From the NCBI GenBank assembly GCA_947585665.1, contig CANPXE010000011.1, positions 1 to 58,487 of the forward strand: a stretch of 58,487 nucleotides of DNA. The letters are read 5' to 3'. This document shows positions 49,505 to 58,487 of the stretch, piece by piece. This DNA comes from an uncultured Bacilli bacterium (lineage in GTDB: Bacteria > Bacillota_I > Bacilli_A > RF39 > UBA660). The notes under the pieces were generated by a model. That model had not been told where the DNA came from. It saw only the letters and a list, made by a program, of their open reading frames with translations, and ran no database searches. How positions within the stretch are numbered: position 1 is the first letter of the stretch; each line of letters opens with the position of its first letter. The position numbers and the translations under genes were made by a program.

Positions 49505-50626
49505 TTAGTTATTGGTTGGATATTTGCCAAGCGTTTTTAACTTTTCAGATATTTTACTCTTACCATCTAAGTATGGGCGAATTGATTCACGTTCATAGAT
49601 AGCATTTATAATTCTTGCTAGATACTTGGAACAATCAACTTCTTTATACCATTCTTTTTTCTTAATTTCATCAGGAACATAAGTTATATTGGTCGTATAT
49701 AATTTGTAGAAATTCCCGTTTTCAAAAGCATCATCAAAAGCTTTAATGCTTTTCTCTCCCTCTGTAAAAAGAGGAAAAGTTGTTGCGAGATATATCTTGT
49801 TAGCGCCACGCTCTTTCATACATTTAGCAGCATCTAATATTGATGATCCACTCGCAATCATATCATCGACAATTATTATATCTTTACCCTTAACGTCTGT
49901 TCCTAAGAAACGATGTTCCTCAATCGGATTTTTGCCATCAACAACTTTGGCAAAATTACGACGTTTGTAAAAAGCACCAACATCAACACGCAAAGCATTG
50001 GCATAATAAATTGCTCTTTCCATAGCTCCAGTATCAGGTGCTATTATCATTAAATTATTAGGGTCATAACTCTCTTCTTCAACAAAGGTTGAAAGAATAG
50101 AATACGTCGGATATAAGTTATCAAAAGAACAATTAGTTAAAGCGTTTTCAATTCCTGGATTATGGACATCAAAAGTAATGATGCCATCTACACCCCTATC
50201 TTCTAGTTCTCTTAAAGCATCCGCACAATCAAGAGATTCACGTGCCTTTCGCTTATCTTGACGTGATTGATATAAAAGTGGCATTACGATATGCAAACTG
50301 TTTTCTTTACCATTCATGGCCGAAATAACTCTTTTTATATCTTGAAAATGGTCATCAGAACTGCGCATATATTTTATACCACGCGATACATAAGTTGATT
50401 CCTCGCCATAGTTACCAACATCAGATAAAAGAAAAACATCTTTTCCACGAACAGAATCAATTATTGTTGCTTTTCCTTCACTATTAGAAAATCTTTCAAC
50501 CTTAACCCCAACAACATTAGAATGTTGTTCTTTCCTAATCAATTTTAATTGTTCATCAACAAGTGTTCCAAAGGCTTGAATATTGGGCATTAAGATAAGT
50601 TTTAAATTACTTTCTTGACTACTCAT
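49505..50626 (-). CDS. Ribose-phosphate pyrophosphokinase (PRPP synthetase) family protein
   Basis: A 373-residue protein, longer than typical Prs (about 315). It contains VVGVKVERFSNSEGKATI, VMPLLYQSRQDKRKARESLD, GIITFDVHNP, APDTGAMERAIYYANAL and the PRPP loop GKDIIIVDDMIASGSSILDA. It makes PRPP from ribose 5-phosphate and ATP for nucleotide, His and Trp synthesis. The flanking insertions and divergent N-terminus suggest a second, non-classical Prs clade. The gene stands alone between a convergent cotJ terminator and the metallophosphoesterase gene. Confidence 0.88.
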   Translation of the reverse strand: MSSQESNLKLILMPNIQAFGTLVDEQLKLIRKEQHSNVVGVKVERFSNSEGKATIIDSVRGKDVFLLSDVGNYGEESTYVSRGIKYMRSSDDHFQDIKRVISAMNGKENSLHIVMPLLYQSRQDKRKARESLDCADALRELEDRGVDGIITFDVHNPGIENALTNCSFDNLYPTYSILSTFVEEESYDPNNLMIIAPDTGAMERAIYYANALRVDVGAFYKRRNFAKVVDGKNPIEEHRFLGTDVKGKDIIIVDDMIASGSSILDAAKCMKERGANKIYLATTFPLFTEGEKSIKAFDDAFENGNFYKLYTTNITYVPDEIKKKEWYKEVDCSKYLARIINAIYERESIRPYLDGKSKISEKLKTLGKYPTNN

Positions 50627-50689
50627 ATTTACTATTCTCCTCTATACATCAATATTCTAACATTAAAAAAATGGCATTTCAACCATTTT

Positions 50690-51565
50690 TCATTGGATGT
50701 CAATTATTTCAATATTCGTTGGGAAAAAAGTGTCAAACTTTTGAAAAAAAGACGGTGCTGAATAAGAAAATTTAGTTATACCACCACTAATAATTAAAGT
50801 CTTATCATCTTTCTTTACTATTCCTCTTGTCATTTTAGCATTTGGAAAAAACTTTTTATTAGGAGTAACAATTCCTCTATTTCCTTTCCATATTTTATCT
50901 AAAAAAGATGGAACTAAACCATTATGCATATGTCCTGATAATAACAAATCCATTTTTTTCATTAGATTAGTCTTTAAAACTTCATCATTTAAAAGTTGCA
51001 CTGGTGAGTGACACAAAAGAATATTATATTTTTTAGGATCTATTTTTAAAATCAAAGAAGACATTTCATGAGCTAAAATAGAAGCATTGGTGTCTTCATT
51101 GTCGTAAAAGTCAAAACTGGGTGTAAAACCGATGAAATTAATATCATTACTAGAATATAGTTCATTATCTAAAAGATGAACATTGTTTATTTTCCTAATC
51201 TTATTTAAAAATTCATCATCACGTTCAATCTTCCATTTCGTTTTAAAACTATTTTCTATTAATCGCACTAAATCATGATTACCAAGAGAAATAATTACTT
51301 CAACGTTTTTTCCTAACTCTTTTAAAAAATTAAGAGTTTCTTTTTCAAGATCTTTATCATCTAAAACATTAACACCATCAATCACATCGCCAACAAGACA
51401 GACATAATCAACTTTTTCTTTCTTGACTAATTGTATTATTTCCTTTAATTTATCCATATTAAAAATACTACTGATATGAATATCACTCATTAATAGAAGA
51501 CGTGTCTTTTTAACTTTCTTTTTCGTATCTAATTCGTATCTTTTAATCACTATTTTATTACGCAA
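50690..51565 (-). CDS. Membrane-type metallophosphoesterase (YkuE-like)
   Basis: A 291-residue protein from TTG 51565 after GGTGAT. Metal-ligand motifs in order: LLMSDIHIS (D.H), LVGDVIDG (GD), ISLGNHDLV (GNHD), LLCHSPVQLL (H) and SGHMHNG (GHxH). This is the calcineurin-like phosphoesterase fold. The ending (GGITKFSYSAPSFFQKFDTF) resembles YkuE-type family members that act on phosphodiester substrates in or at the membrane. The substrate is unknown. Confidence 0.85.
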   Translation of the reverse strand: MRNKIVIKRYELDTKKKVKKTRLLLMSDIHISSIFNMDKLKEIIQLVKKEKVDYVCLVGDVIDGVNVLDDKDLEKETLNFLKELGKNVEVIISLGNHDLVRLIENSFKTKWKIERDDEFLNKIRKINNVHLLDNELYSSNDINFIGFTPSFDFYDNEDTNASILAHEMSSLILKIDPKKYNILLCHSPVQLLNDEVLKTNLMKKMDLLLSGHMHNGLVPSFLDKIWKGNRGIVTPNKKFFPNAKMTRGIVKKDDKTLIISGGITKFSYSAPSFFQKFDTFFPTNIEIIDIQ

Positions 51566-51639
51566 GTTGCATCACCTATTACATTATAGCAAATTTTTTA
51601 AATTTCTATTTACATATTGTATTATTTTTGTTATATTAT

Positions 51640-51659
51640 ATATGAATATTTGTTCATAT
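51640..51659. promoter_or_regulatory. ArsR-type operator upstream of the metal-efflux operon
   Basis: Imperfect palindrome ATATGAATATTTGTTCATAT, with arms ATATGAA and TTCATAT (51640-51646, 51653-51659), matching the TGAA-N-TTCA core of ArsR/SmtB operators. It lies 19 nt before the regulator ATG. Confidence 0.75.
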
Positions 51660-51678
51660 ATTTAATTGTGGAGGATTT

Positions 51679-52038
51679 ATGGATTATTTAGATTGTGAAG
51701 ATGAAGTTCTACATCAAGATAAAATTGAAGAAGCAAGAAAAAAGATGATGAATGAGGACATAATTTTTGATTTATCTAATCTCTATAAAGTATTTAGTGA
51801 TGAAACGCGCTTAAGGATTTTAAATGCTTTATTGATATCGGAATTATGTGTCTGTGATATTAGTGATCTTTTAGGAATGACGCATTCTTCTATTTCGCAT
51901 CAATTGAAAGTTTTACGTGAAATGAAATTGGTCAAAGCTAAAAAAGTTGGTAAAAGTGTTTACTACTCTTTAAAAGATGATCACATTCAAAAAATTATTG
52001 AGATTGGAGTTGAACATATAAATGAAAAAGAAATTTAA
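51679..52038 (+). CDS. ArsR/SmtB-family metal-responsive repressor
   Basis: A 119-residue protein: an N-terminal arm with Cys (LDCEDE), winged helix with ELCVCDISDLLGMTHSSISH and QLKVLREMKLVKAKKVGKSV, and DDHIQKIIEIGVEH (alpha-5 metal site residues D, H, H). The CVC motif plus N-terminal Cys fits a CadC-type Cd/Pb/Zn sensor. The stop overlaps the ATPase gene start by 17 nt, so the pair forms an operon, repressed through the upstream palindrome. Confidence 0.9.
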   Translation: MDYLDCEDEVLHQDKIEEARKKMMNEDIIFDLSNLYKVFSDETRLRILNALLISELCVCDISDLLGMTHSSISHQLKVLREMKLVKAKKVGKSVYYSLKDDHIQKIIEIGVEHINEKEI

Positions 52039-53863
52039 AATAAATAAAGATTTAATAAAAATAGTTTTAGCCATTATATTGTTCATTACTAGTTTCTTCG
52101 TTGGTAAATATGATTTATTGTGTATCTTTATTGCTTATTTCTTAGTAAGTACTGAATTAATTATTAATGTCGCTAAAAACATTAGTAAAGGGGAGATATT
52201 TGATGAAGAGTTTTTGATGTTAATTGCAACTATTGGTGCTTTAGCCATCGGTGAATATAATGAAGCTCTAGCGGTAATGCTTTTCTATCAAATTGGAGAA
52301 TTAATAAATGATCGTGCTGTTGATAAGAGTCGTGATAATATTATCAATTTAATGAATCTTCGTAGTGATAGTGCTACTCTTTTGATTGATGGTAAAGAAA
52401 AAGAAGTGGCTCCTGAAAAAGTCAAAGTTGATGACATAATTTTAGTTAAACCTGGTGAAAAGATTGCCCTTGATGGTGAAGTAATCAGTGGAACATCAAC
52501 GATTGATACATCTAGTTTGACGGGTGAAAGTAAACCCGTTTATGCCGAAGTTGGTAGTAAAGTATTGAGTGGAACTATTAATATGAGTGGTGCTTTAACT
52601 ATTAAAGTAACTTCTCTTTATAAAGACTCAACCGTTAAAAAAATTCTTGATTTAATCGAAAACTCTGATGTTGAAAAATCTAATACGGAACGCTTTATAA
52701 CTCGTTTTGCAAAAATCTATACGCCAATCGTCGTTCTTCTTGCCCTACTCATTTTTATTGTTCCAACACTTATAACTAAGGACTATACAACTTGGGGTTA
52801 TCGCAGTCTTGTCTTTTTAGTAACTTCTTGTCCTTGTGCCTTAGTCTTATCAATTCCTCTTGCTTACTTTTCTGGAATTGGTACTTGTAGCAAAAGTGGT
52901 GTTTTAATAAAGAATAGTGGTTCTCTAGATCGTCTTTTAGAAATTGATGAAATTGTCTTTGATAAAACAGGAACAATCACCGAAGGTGTTTTTGAAGTTG
53001 TCAAAGTTAAAGGAAATGGTATTAGTGCCAAAGAACTATTAGAAATAACGGCCAAATGTGAATGCTTTAGTGTTCATCCAATTGCTTTATCAATCAAAGA
53101 ACGCTATGGTAAAGAAATTGATAATAAAAAAGTTAAAAATTACAAAGTTGTCGATGGTGGTCTAACTGTTACTATTGGTAAAGATAAATACGTTGTAGGA
53201 AATGCTAATCTCTTAAAGAAAAATAAAATAGATTTTGAAATGACTAAAGATATTGGAACAGTTGTCTATGTCGCTAAAAATGAAAAGTATTTAGGTTATA
53301 TTTTAATAAGTGATAATATTAAAAAGAATAGTAAGAAAACTGTTACAGAATTGAAAAAAAGAGGTATTCGTGATTTAGTAATTCTATCTGGTGACAATGA
53401 AAAAATTGTTAAAAACGTTTGTGATTTAGTTGGTATTAAAAGATATAGTGCCGAATTGTTACCACAGGATAAAGTTAAATATTTAAAAGAAGCTAAGAAA
53501 GAAAATGTTAAAGTCATGTTCGTTGGTGATGGAGTTAATGATGCTCCTGCCCTACTAATTAGTGATTTAGGTATCTCTATGGGTGGTATTGGAAGTGATG
53601 CTTCAATTGAAGCAAGTGACATGGTCATTATGAATGATGATTTATCCAAAATTACTAAAGCTATTGATATTGCTAAATTCACTAAAAAAATTGTATGGCA
53701 AAACATCATCTTCGTTCTTCTCATCAAAGCAATTGTCCTTCTAACTGCGGCTTTAGGATATAGTAATATCATCAGTGCTGTTTTTGCTGATGTAGGAGTT
53801 ACTCTAATAACAATAATTAATACTTTTAGAATATTTAGATCAAAAAATAAGAAGCAAAGTTAA
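52022..53863 (+). CDS. Heavy-metal P1B-type ATPase (Cd/Zn/Pb efflux)
   Basis: A 613-residue protein. It has no N-terminal HMA domain; TM helices begin at residue 10. Actuator: TSSLTGESKP. CPC motif in VTSCPCALVLS (about 270). Phosphorylation site FDKTGTITEG (about 319). HP motif SVHPIA (about 356). Hinge VMFVGDGVNDAPAL (about 512). These are the hallmarks of CadA/ZntA-like pumps that export divalent soft metals. Expression is probably induced when metal releases the ArsR protein from its operator. Confidence 0.94.
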   Translation: MKKKFKINKDLIKIVLAIILFITSFFVGKYDLLCIFIAYFLVSTELIINVAKNISKGEIFDEEFLMLIATIGALAIGEYNEALAVMLFYQIGELINDRAVDKSRDNIINLMNLRSDSATLLIDGKEKEVAPEKVKVDDIILVKPGEKIALDGEVISGTSTIDTSSLTGESKPVYAEVGSKVLSGTINMSGALTIKVTSLYKDSTVKKILDLIENSDVEKSNTERFITRFAKIYTPIVVLLALLIFIVPTLITKDYTTWGYRSLVFLVTSCPCALVLSIPLAYFSGIGTCSKSGVLIKNSGSLDRLLEIDEIVFDKTGTITEGVFEVVKVKGNGISAKELLEITAKCECFSVHPIALSIKERYGKEIDNKKVKNYKVVDGGLTVTIGKDKYVVGNANLLKKNKIDFEMTKDIGTVVYVAKNEKYLGYILISDNIKKNSKKTVTELKKRGIRDLVILSGDNEKIVKNVCDLVGIKRYSAELLPQDKVKYLKEAKKENVKVMFVGDGVNDAPALLISDLGISMGGIGSDASIEASDMVIMNDDLSKITKAIDIAKFTKKIVWQNIIFVLLIKAIVLLTAALGYSNIISAVFADVGVTLITIINTFRIFRSKNKKQS

Positions 53864-53876
53864 TTGCTTCTTTTTT
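53851..53876 (+). terminator. Terminator of the metal-efflux operon
   Basis: GAAGCAA-gttaa-TTGCTTC hairpin followed by TTTTTTAAT. It overlaps the ATPase gene end and the convergent AAA gene stop. Confidence 0.85.
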
Positions 53877-55323
53877 AATCAGAATCTTTATCAAAGAAAT
53901 CGTCATCCTTATTATCTAAATCATCATAATCAGGAATGTTCAAATTGAAATTAGTATCCGCTTGTTGCATAACTTTATCATTTATTAAAACACCATCCAA
54001 AACAGTTGAATTTGGTCTAAGTGGAGAAGTTCTCTCATCACGTCCCATAGCAGTAACACGAACTGGTTTATCGTACATACCATCAATTTGACTAGCAGTA
54101 TTAGTGTAATACATGCGCTCGTTCTCATCAATAGTCATTGGTTTCGGTGGGGCTTTTTCAACGACTGGTTCTTCCTTTTTTGGTTCTGGTGTTAAAACAA
54201 CACCATTCATAATCGTTGCATCATAACTAGAACTTTGAGGTTTATCAGGAACAGCACGCATATCACGTGTTCCCATTTCACTAATAGTTACTGGTTTACC
54301 ATATTGTAATTCTTTCTCACGATTATTTTGAACTGGTACTTGTTGTTCAACATTTCGTAAATCATTACTTGGTCGATCAAGAGGAGCTTCCTGGCGATTT
54401 TGCATAACAATTCCCTCTTTGATAATACCAGCTTCTTCATTGTACATATCTTTAAACTTTTCTTTAAAAATAGGCATTTCTTTTTTGATGACATCAGGAT
54501 AAACTAAATGCGTATTTAAAATAGCTTTTTCAAAGTCATATATATTTACTTCTTTACGATTATCAAAAACTGTAAAAGAAAAGGCTGATTTCAAAAGCGT
54601 TAAAGAAATATCAGGGTATCTTGAACCAACTTCAAAAACTCTTTTATATTCTGATGTTAAGTCAACGAGAAATTCCATAATGGTTTGTTGTTGATAACGA
54701 GAATACTTTAAAGTTACTCCCGTATTTTTCTCTATTTTAGGAAGCGTTCCCATTAGAATAGCTACAGTCTCATCACGTGTAGGTTCTGGTACTTCAACTT
54801 TTTGAAAACGTCTTGTAAAAGCTTTATCCCTTAAAATATAGCGTTCATATTCTTCGGTTGTCGTAGCTCCTATTACTTTGATACTACCACGACCTAATCC
54901 CTCTTTAAAAATATTAGCGAAGTCTAAGGCTGATTCATCAGTTGCTCCTATTAACATATGAATCTCATCTATGAATAAAATTATTTTTTCTTTTTGTTTT
55001 AATTCATCAATCATTACTTGAACTTTACTTTCGCCATTAGGCATTGTTCCTAAAAGAGATGCTGTTTTAATATTAATAATAGTGTATCCCAATAAAGCAT
55101 CTGGAACTTCTTTCCTTTGGATAGCATAAGCAAGTCCTTCAACAATAGCGGTTTTACCAATTCCTGGTTTACCAATTAATATTGCTGATTTTTCAGGAGT
55201 TAAAAGAATTAATAATAGTTCCTTTATTTGTTCATCACGACCAATAGCGGGATTAGTAATATATTCTTTATCAGTAAAATTTTCACCATATCGTTCTAGT
55301 ATACTAAACTTCTCGCCATTCAT
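53875..55323 (-). CDS. Clp-type AAA+ ATPase with repeated C-terminal tail
   Basis: A 482-residue protein from ATG 55323 (AAAGGAGGAATC site). One AAA+ module resembling the first ATPase domain of ClpA/B/C: NPAIGRDEQIKELLLILLTP, Walker A GKPGIGKT (51-58), Walker B ILFIDEIHML (about 115-124), and sensor/Arg-finger region (IKVIGATTTEEYERYILRDK, AFTRRFQKVEVP). There is no Clp N domain and no second ATPase domain. The last 150 residues are disordered and contain two similar units (KPVTISEMGTRDMRAV... and KPVRVTAMGRDERTSP...), each ending in a (M/L)(N/D)GV(V/L)(L/I) strand. The tail probably binds a partner. Confidence 0.85.
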   Translation of the reverse strand: MNGEKFSILERYGENFTDKEYITNPAIGRDEQIKELLLILLTPEKSAILIGKPGIGKTAIVEGLAYAIQRKEVPDALLGYTIINIKTASLLGTMPNGESKVQVMIDELKQKEKIILFIDEIHMLIGATDESALDFANIFKEGLGRGSIKVIGATTTEEYERYILRDKAFTRRFQKVEVPEPTRDETVAILMGTLPKIEKNTGVTLKYSRYQQQTIMEFLVDLTSEYKRVFEVGSRYPDISLTLLKSAFSFTVFDNRKEVNIYDFEKAILNTHLVYPDVIKKEMPIFKEKFKDMYNEEAGIIKEGIVMQNRQEAPLDRPSNDLRNVEQQVPVQNNREKELQYGKPVTISEMGTRDMRAVPDKPQSSSYDATIMNGVVLTPEPKKEEPVVEKAPPKPMTIDENERMYYTNTASQIDGMYDKPVRVTAMGRDERTSPLRPNSTVLDGVLINDKVMQQADTNFNLNIPDYDDLDNKDDDFFDKDSD

Positions 55324-55481
55324 ACTGATTCCTCCTTTATTCTCATTTATTATAACATTTATTTTTATTTTAATAAATAGATTTTTTAAACAAATAAAAA
55401 GCATTGAAAAAAAAGAGAAAAATATACTATTTTTAATACTATTATTAATATTTTTTGATATAATAGAAACTGGTGAGCGGT

Positions 55482-58127
55482 ATGAGGGATTTTGGAACAA
55501 AATATAAAGATTATTTACTAGCTGGTGGGATTACTTTTTTTATATTCATAGTCATTTTTTTACTTAAGGGTATTTACCCTTTTGGGACGAACAGTTTAAT
55601 ATATGGTGATATGTATGATAAGTTAACTTCGTCATATTATTATCTATATGATTGTATTTATAATGGACAATCTTTTTTAATTAACTTTACTTCTTCTGGT
55701 GGTATTAACTTTTTTGGAATAATAACTTCTTTTCTTCTAAATCCTTTTTCGCTTTTAATTCTATTTGTTGAAAGAAATAAAATATATTTATTTGTATCCA
55801 TTATCGTCGTTTTAAAATTAGTTCTTTGTAATTTAACTTGTTGTTATATGCTTAAGAAACTCTTTAAGAACATGAATAGTTATTTAAGTGTTTTCTTAGC
55901 TCTTCTATACGGTTTTAGTATTTATGGTTTAGCTTATTATCAAATGTCTTCTTGGATTGATGCAATGTATATGTTACCACTAATCATAGTTGGTTTAAAG
56001 ATTTTATTTGATTTTGATAAACCATTTATGTACATTGTTACTTTAACTTTATCACTATATTTTAGTTTTTATCTTTCTTTAATTGTTATTATTTGTCTTT
56101 TTTTAGTGTCTATCTTTTATATTCATACTTATGTTGATAAAGAAAAACGTTCTAAAAAAATATTACAATTATTATTGAGTAATTTATTGTGTATTGGGTG
56201 TTCTTTCATCGTTATTTTACCAACGGTGCAACAATTTTTATCAGGAACACAAATTAGTTATAGTTTAGAAGAAATTTTAAACTCTAAATGGGGATTATTG
56301 ACTGATAAAGTTTCGCTATTCCTATTTGGACCTCTTATTTGGGTAGGATTAGTTCTTCTTTTAAAGAATTATAAAAAACATAAAGATTTTTTAACTTTTT
56401 ATATTCCCGCAATGATACTTTTATGTTTACCAATTATTATTGAACCAGTTAATAAATTGTTACATTTGACAATACCAACTTATTTTCCACACTCTTTTGG
56501 TTTTATAACTATCATTTTCTTAATAATTGGTGTTGCCTATTACTTTGATAGTTTAGAGACAAATAAAAATAAAATTGGTGTAATTAAGAAAATAGTATCT
56601 ATCCTTTTATCCTTTGGAAGTATCATAACAATTATCTATATAACTATTTCTAAATATGATTCTTTACAGGAGGTTATTAATAGTTTAACTTTTTCTAAAG
56701 ATGAAGTCCTATTCTCATTTTTAGTTTTAATGTTTTTAGTAAGCTTTATTGCTAGTCTAATTATCTATATCTTAAATAAAGGACTTAATAAATTATCTTT
56801 TAATTTACTAGCACTCATTGCTTTTACGCATATTTTTGCGACAACTTATATTTATGCTGGTATTGATTTCACTCAAAAAGACATTAAAACTGTTTATAAT
56901 GGACTTCAAGAAATGGAATATGAAAGTGAAGATAATAATTACTATCGTTATAAAAATGATACTCAATCTATTATCATGAATAGTAGTAATGTAACACGTT
57001 TTAATAGTCTTGATGCTTATAATTCCTTTATTGATAAAAATAACCAAGAAGTATTGCGTAAGTTGGGTTATTCAGCTAGAAAAACAAAGACTTATTCTAA
57101 TGGTGGTACTTTATTTACGGACTTAATACTTGCGAATAAATATATATTAAATGATGGAAAAGAACCTTATAATTACTCATTGAAGAACCAATATAATAAT
57201 TATTACTTATATGAGTATAATGATGATATTAATTTTGGATATCTAATTAATGAAAATATTGATATCAATAAATATGAAGATAGTTTTGAAATTCAAAATG
57301 CTATTTATAAATCTATTACTGGTAATGACAATGATTTATTTGAAATAGTTGATGAAATTAAGACTTTTAATATTGATGTCAATGATAATAATTACAAAGT
57401 TTTAAGTGAACAAAACTATGTTAAATTTAATATTAAAGTTGAAGGTGAAAAAGAATTATATTTAGAACTTGATTGTTTTAAAGATAAAGATATCTCTAAA
57501 TATTTTGATATTTATGTCAATGGTGAACTAATTGTTCAAGACTATCCTAATGATAAAATTAGTGGTGTCATTGATTTAGGTACATTTAAAAACGAAAAAG
57601 TACAAACAACTATTTTATTTAAAAAAGATTGTAAACTAGAAAAGATTAAAATTGGTATTTTAAATTTAAGTATGATTAATAGTTTTGTTGATAACAATCG
57701 TCTATATTATGATTTATCATATCAAAAAAATAAGATTAATGTTGTTATCGATGATAATAAAGATAATTTATTATTCTTACCAATAACTTATAATAAAGGA
57801 TATAAGGCTTATAACAATGGGAAACCAATCAAAATTGAAAAAGTTTATAATAACTATATTGGTATAAGATTAAAAGATGGTGTTAATCGTATAACTATTG
57901 AATTTATTCCACCATATTTAGTTATATCTTTTGTAGTAACGATAATCTTTATAATATTAACTATTATTTTAAATACTCGTTTATATAATAAATTAATAGA
58001 TAATAAATCTTTTAAAAAAATTAGTAAATACATTTATCTAACTATTTATGGCTTGTTAGCAATAGGAATATATTTACTACCAACAATAGCCTTCTTAATA
58101 TCTTTATTTGTACATATAAAAATATAA
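55482..58127 (+). CDS. YfhO-family multi-pass membrane protein
   Basis: An 881-residue protein from ATG 55482 (GGTGAGCGGT before it; a GTG 9 nt upstream is also in frame). It opens YLLAGGITFFIFIVIFLLKG IYPFG with about 12-13 TM segments through residue 455, then a large extracytoplasmic domain (about 460-820) and two final TM segments. The pattern INFFGIITSFLLNPFSLLIL and GFSIYGLAYYQMSSWIDAMY matches YfhO/GtcA-associated glycosyltransferase-type proteins that add sugars to lipoteichoic acid. Divergent from the AAA gene; the IS element lies 16 bp after its stop. Confidence 0.88.
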   Translation: MRDFGTKYKDYLLAGGITFFIFIVIFLLKGIYPFGTNSLIYGDMYDKLTSSYYYLYDCIYNGQSFLINFTSSGGINFFGIITSFLLNPFSLLILFVERNKIYLFVSIIVVLKLVLCNLTCCYMLKKLFKNMNSYLSVFLALLYGFSIYGLAYYQMSSWIDAMYMLPLIIVGLKILFDFDKPFMYIVTLTLSLYFSFYLSLIVIICLFLVSIFYIHTYVDKEKRSKKILQLLLSNLLCIGCSFIVILPTVQQFLSGTQISYSLEEILNSKWGLLTDKVSLFLFGPLIWVGLVLLLKNYKKHKDFLTFYIPAMILLCLPIIIEPVNKLLHLTIPTYFPHSFGFITIIFLIIGVAYYFDSLETNKNKIGVIKKIVSILLSFGSIITIIYITISKYDSLQEVINSLTFSKDEVLFSFLVLMFLVSFIASLIIYILNKGLNKLSFNLLALIAFTHIFATTYIYAGIDFTQKDIKTVYNGLQEMEYESEDNNYYRYKNDTQSIIMNSSNVTRFNSLDAYNSFIDKNNQEVLRKLGYSARKTKTYSNGGTLFTDLILANKYILNDGKEPYNYSLKNQYNNYYLYEYNDDINFGYLINENIDINKYEDSFEIQNAIYKSITGNDNDLFEIVDEIKTFNIDVNDNNYKVLSEQNYVKFNIKVEGEKELYLELDCFKDKDISKYFDIYVNGELIVQDYPNDKISGVIDLGTFKNEKVQTTILFKKDCKLEKIKIGILNLSMINSFVDNNRLYYDLSYQKNKINVVIDDNKDNLLFLPITYNKGYKAYNNGKPIKIEKVYNNYIGIRLKDGVNRITIEFIPPYLVISFVVTIIFIILTIILNTRLYNKLIDNKSFKKISKYIYLTIYGLLAIGIYLLPTIAFLISLFVHIKI

Positions 58128-58143
58128 GAAAACAAGATTATTT

Positions 58144-58487
58144 TGAACTGAACCCCAAAAGTTGGACAGTTTAATTATTCAAGGATTGTAACCTAAATTG
58201 AACAGGCGACAGTCCTTTTAATTTTTCTTTTATTCTATCATAATTGTAATAATGAATATAATCATCTATCGCTTTTATTAAATCATCTATTGTTTCATAT
58301 TTATCTTCTTGGTCATAAAACATTTCTGTCTTTAGTAATCCAAAAAAGTTTTCCATCATCCCATTATCCATACTATTTCCTTTTCTTGACATACTTTGTC
58401 TTATTCCTTGATTTTTTAATCTTTGTTGATATGATTCATGTTGGTATTGCCATCCTTGGTCTGAATGGAATATTAATCCATCAAGAT
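58144..58487 (-). mobile_element. IS3/IS150-type insertion sequence, right end only
   Basis: The outer end TGAACTGAACCCCAAAAGTT (58145-58164) resembles the terminal inverted repeat of IS3-family (IS150 subgroup) elements. The transposase ORF lies directly inside. The element runs off the window edge and was inserted 16-17 bp after the yfhO-like stop. Confidence 0.85.
58171..58485 (-). CDS. IS3-family transposase OrfB, C-terminal part (N-terminus outside window)
   Basis: The frame is open to the edge: LDGLIFHSDQGWQYQHESYQ, then SMSRKGNSMDNGMMENFFGL and IHYYNYDRIKEKLKGLSPVQ. HSDQG and ENFFGLLK carry the second Asp and the Glu of the DDE catalytic triad. The C-terminal RIKEKLKGLSPVQFR matches the IS150/IS3 OrfB end. 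Only 104 codons are visible. Confidence 0.93.
   Translation of the reverse strand, partial: LDGLIFHSDQGWQYQHESYQQRLKNQGIRQSMSRKGNSMDNGMMENFFGLLKTEMFYDQEDKYETIDDLIKAIDDYIHYYNYDRIKEKLKGLSPVQFRLQSLNN

Noticed and set aside
55473..55481. GTG start for the YfhO-like protein
   Set aside because: It would lie inside the GGTGAG ribosome-site region; ATG 55482 has better spacing.
1..58487. CRISPR arrays
   Set aside because: No spaced direct repeats of 24-40 bp were seen; the only regular repeats are the collagen 9-bp, heptad 21-bp and iteron 12-bp arrays, which are contiguous or coding.
1..58487. Alternative genetic code (TGA as Trp)
   Set aside because: Many genes, such as the cI-cro region and tail genes, end at TGA, and Trp is coded by TGG in conserved motifs.

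Overview
The window is a very AT-rich, standard-code Bacillota chromosome segment (TGA is used as a stop; ribosome binding sites are GGAGG/GGTGAT type). A split spore-coat operon (cotJ), a collagen-like surface protein gene and typical Gram-positive envelope genes (LCP ligase, YfhO-like protein) point to a spore-forming, low-GC Bacilli/Erysipelotrichia-like organism. I cannot name the species from sequence alone.

Layout. 1-13.1 kb is host DNA: a collagen-like protein, a radical SAM enzyme, an SseB-like protein, a phospholipase-C-like protein, an LCP ligase, a uracil-DNA-glycosylase-like protein, two response regulators (one with a degenerate HD-GYP domain), an AIM24-like protein, a low-molecular-weight tyrosine phosphatase, several unknown proteins and tRNA-His. 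At 13.2 kb a cotJ operon begins. Its last gene, cotJC (manganese-catalase-like coat protein), is cut in two: the N-terminal 65 codons lie at 13639-13836 and the C-terminal 123 codons at about 49079-49453. Host DNA resumes to the right edge with a PRPP synthetase, a metallophosphoesterase, an ArsR regulator with a Cd/Zn-type P-ATPase, a Clp-like AAA protein, a YfhO-like membrane protein and the end of an IS3/IS150-family insertion sequence.

Between the two cotJC halves sits a complete-looking prophage of about 35.25 kb. Its ends carry inverted 16-bp arms (15/16 identical) that together rebuild a symmetrical attP around a central GA. A large serine recombinase ends 2 bp before the right arm. 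Removing the DNA between the two GA dinucleotides joins the cotJC halves in frame (GTEE then LAHVE), giving a 188-residue CotJC. This is the arrangement of skin-type developmentally excised elements (known for sigK and spsM in Bacillus), here in cotJC.

The prophage has a CI/Cro switch with repeated TACGATTTTTCGTA operators. A leftward early operon carries small proteins, a replisome organizer containing iteron-like repeats, a tyrosine recombinase, an HNH protein, an ArpU/RinA-like late regulator and SpoVG. The leftward late operon encodes terminase, P22-like portal, scaffold, N4-gp56-type capsid protein, adaptor, tail proteins, a 2326-residue polyvalent protein with a zincin motif, collagen-like and collar-type tail fibres, holin and an M23 endolysin. 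No tape-measure or tail-tube genes are seen, so the virion looks like a podovirus. Other notable features are a probable structured non-coding RNA with its own promoter and terminator, three poly-G tracts of 8-9 bases in short reading frames (candidate phase-variation sites), and a small HNH-like gene just inside attL that would be read by the host cotJ promoter.
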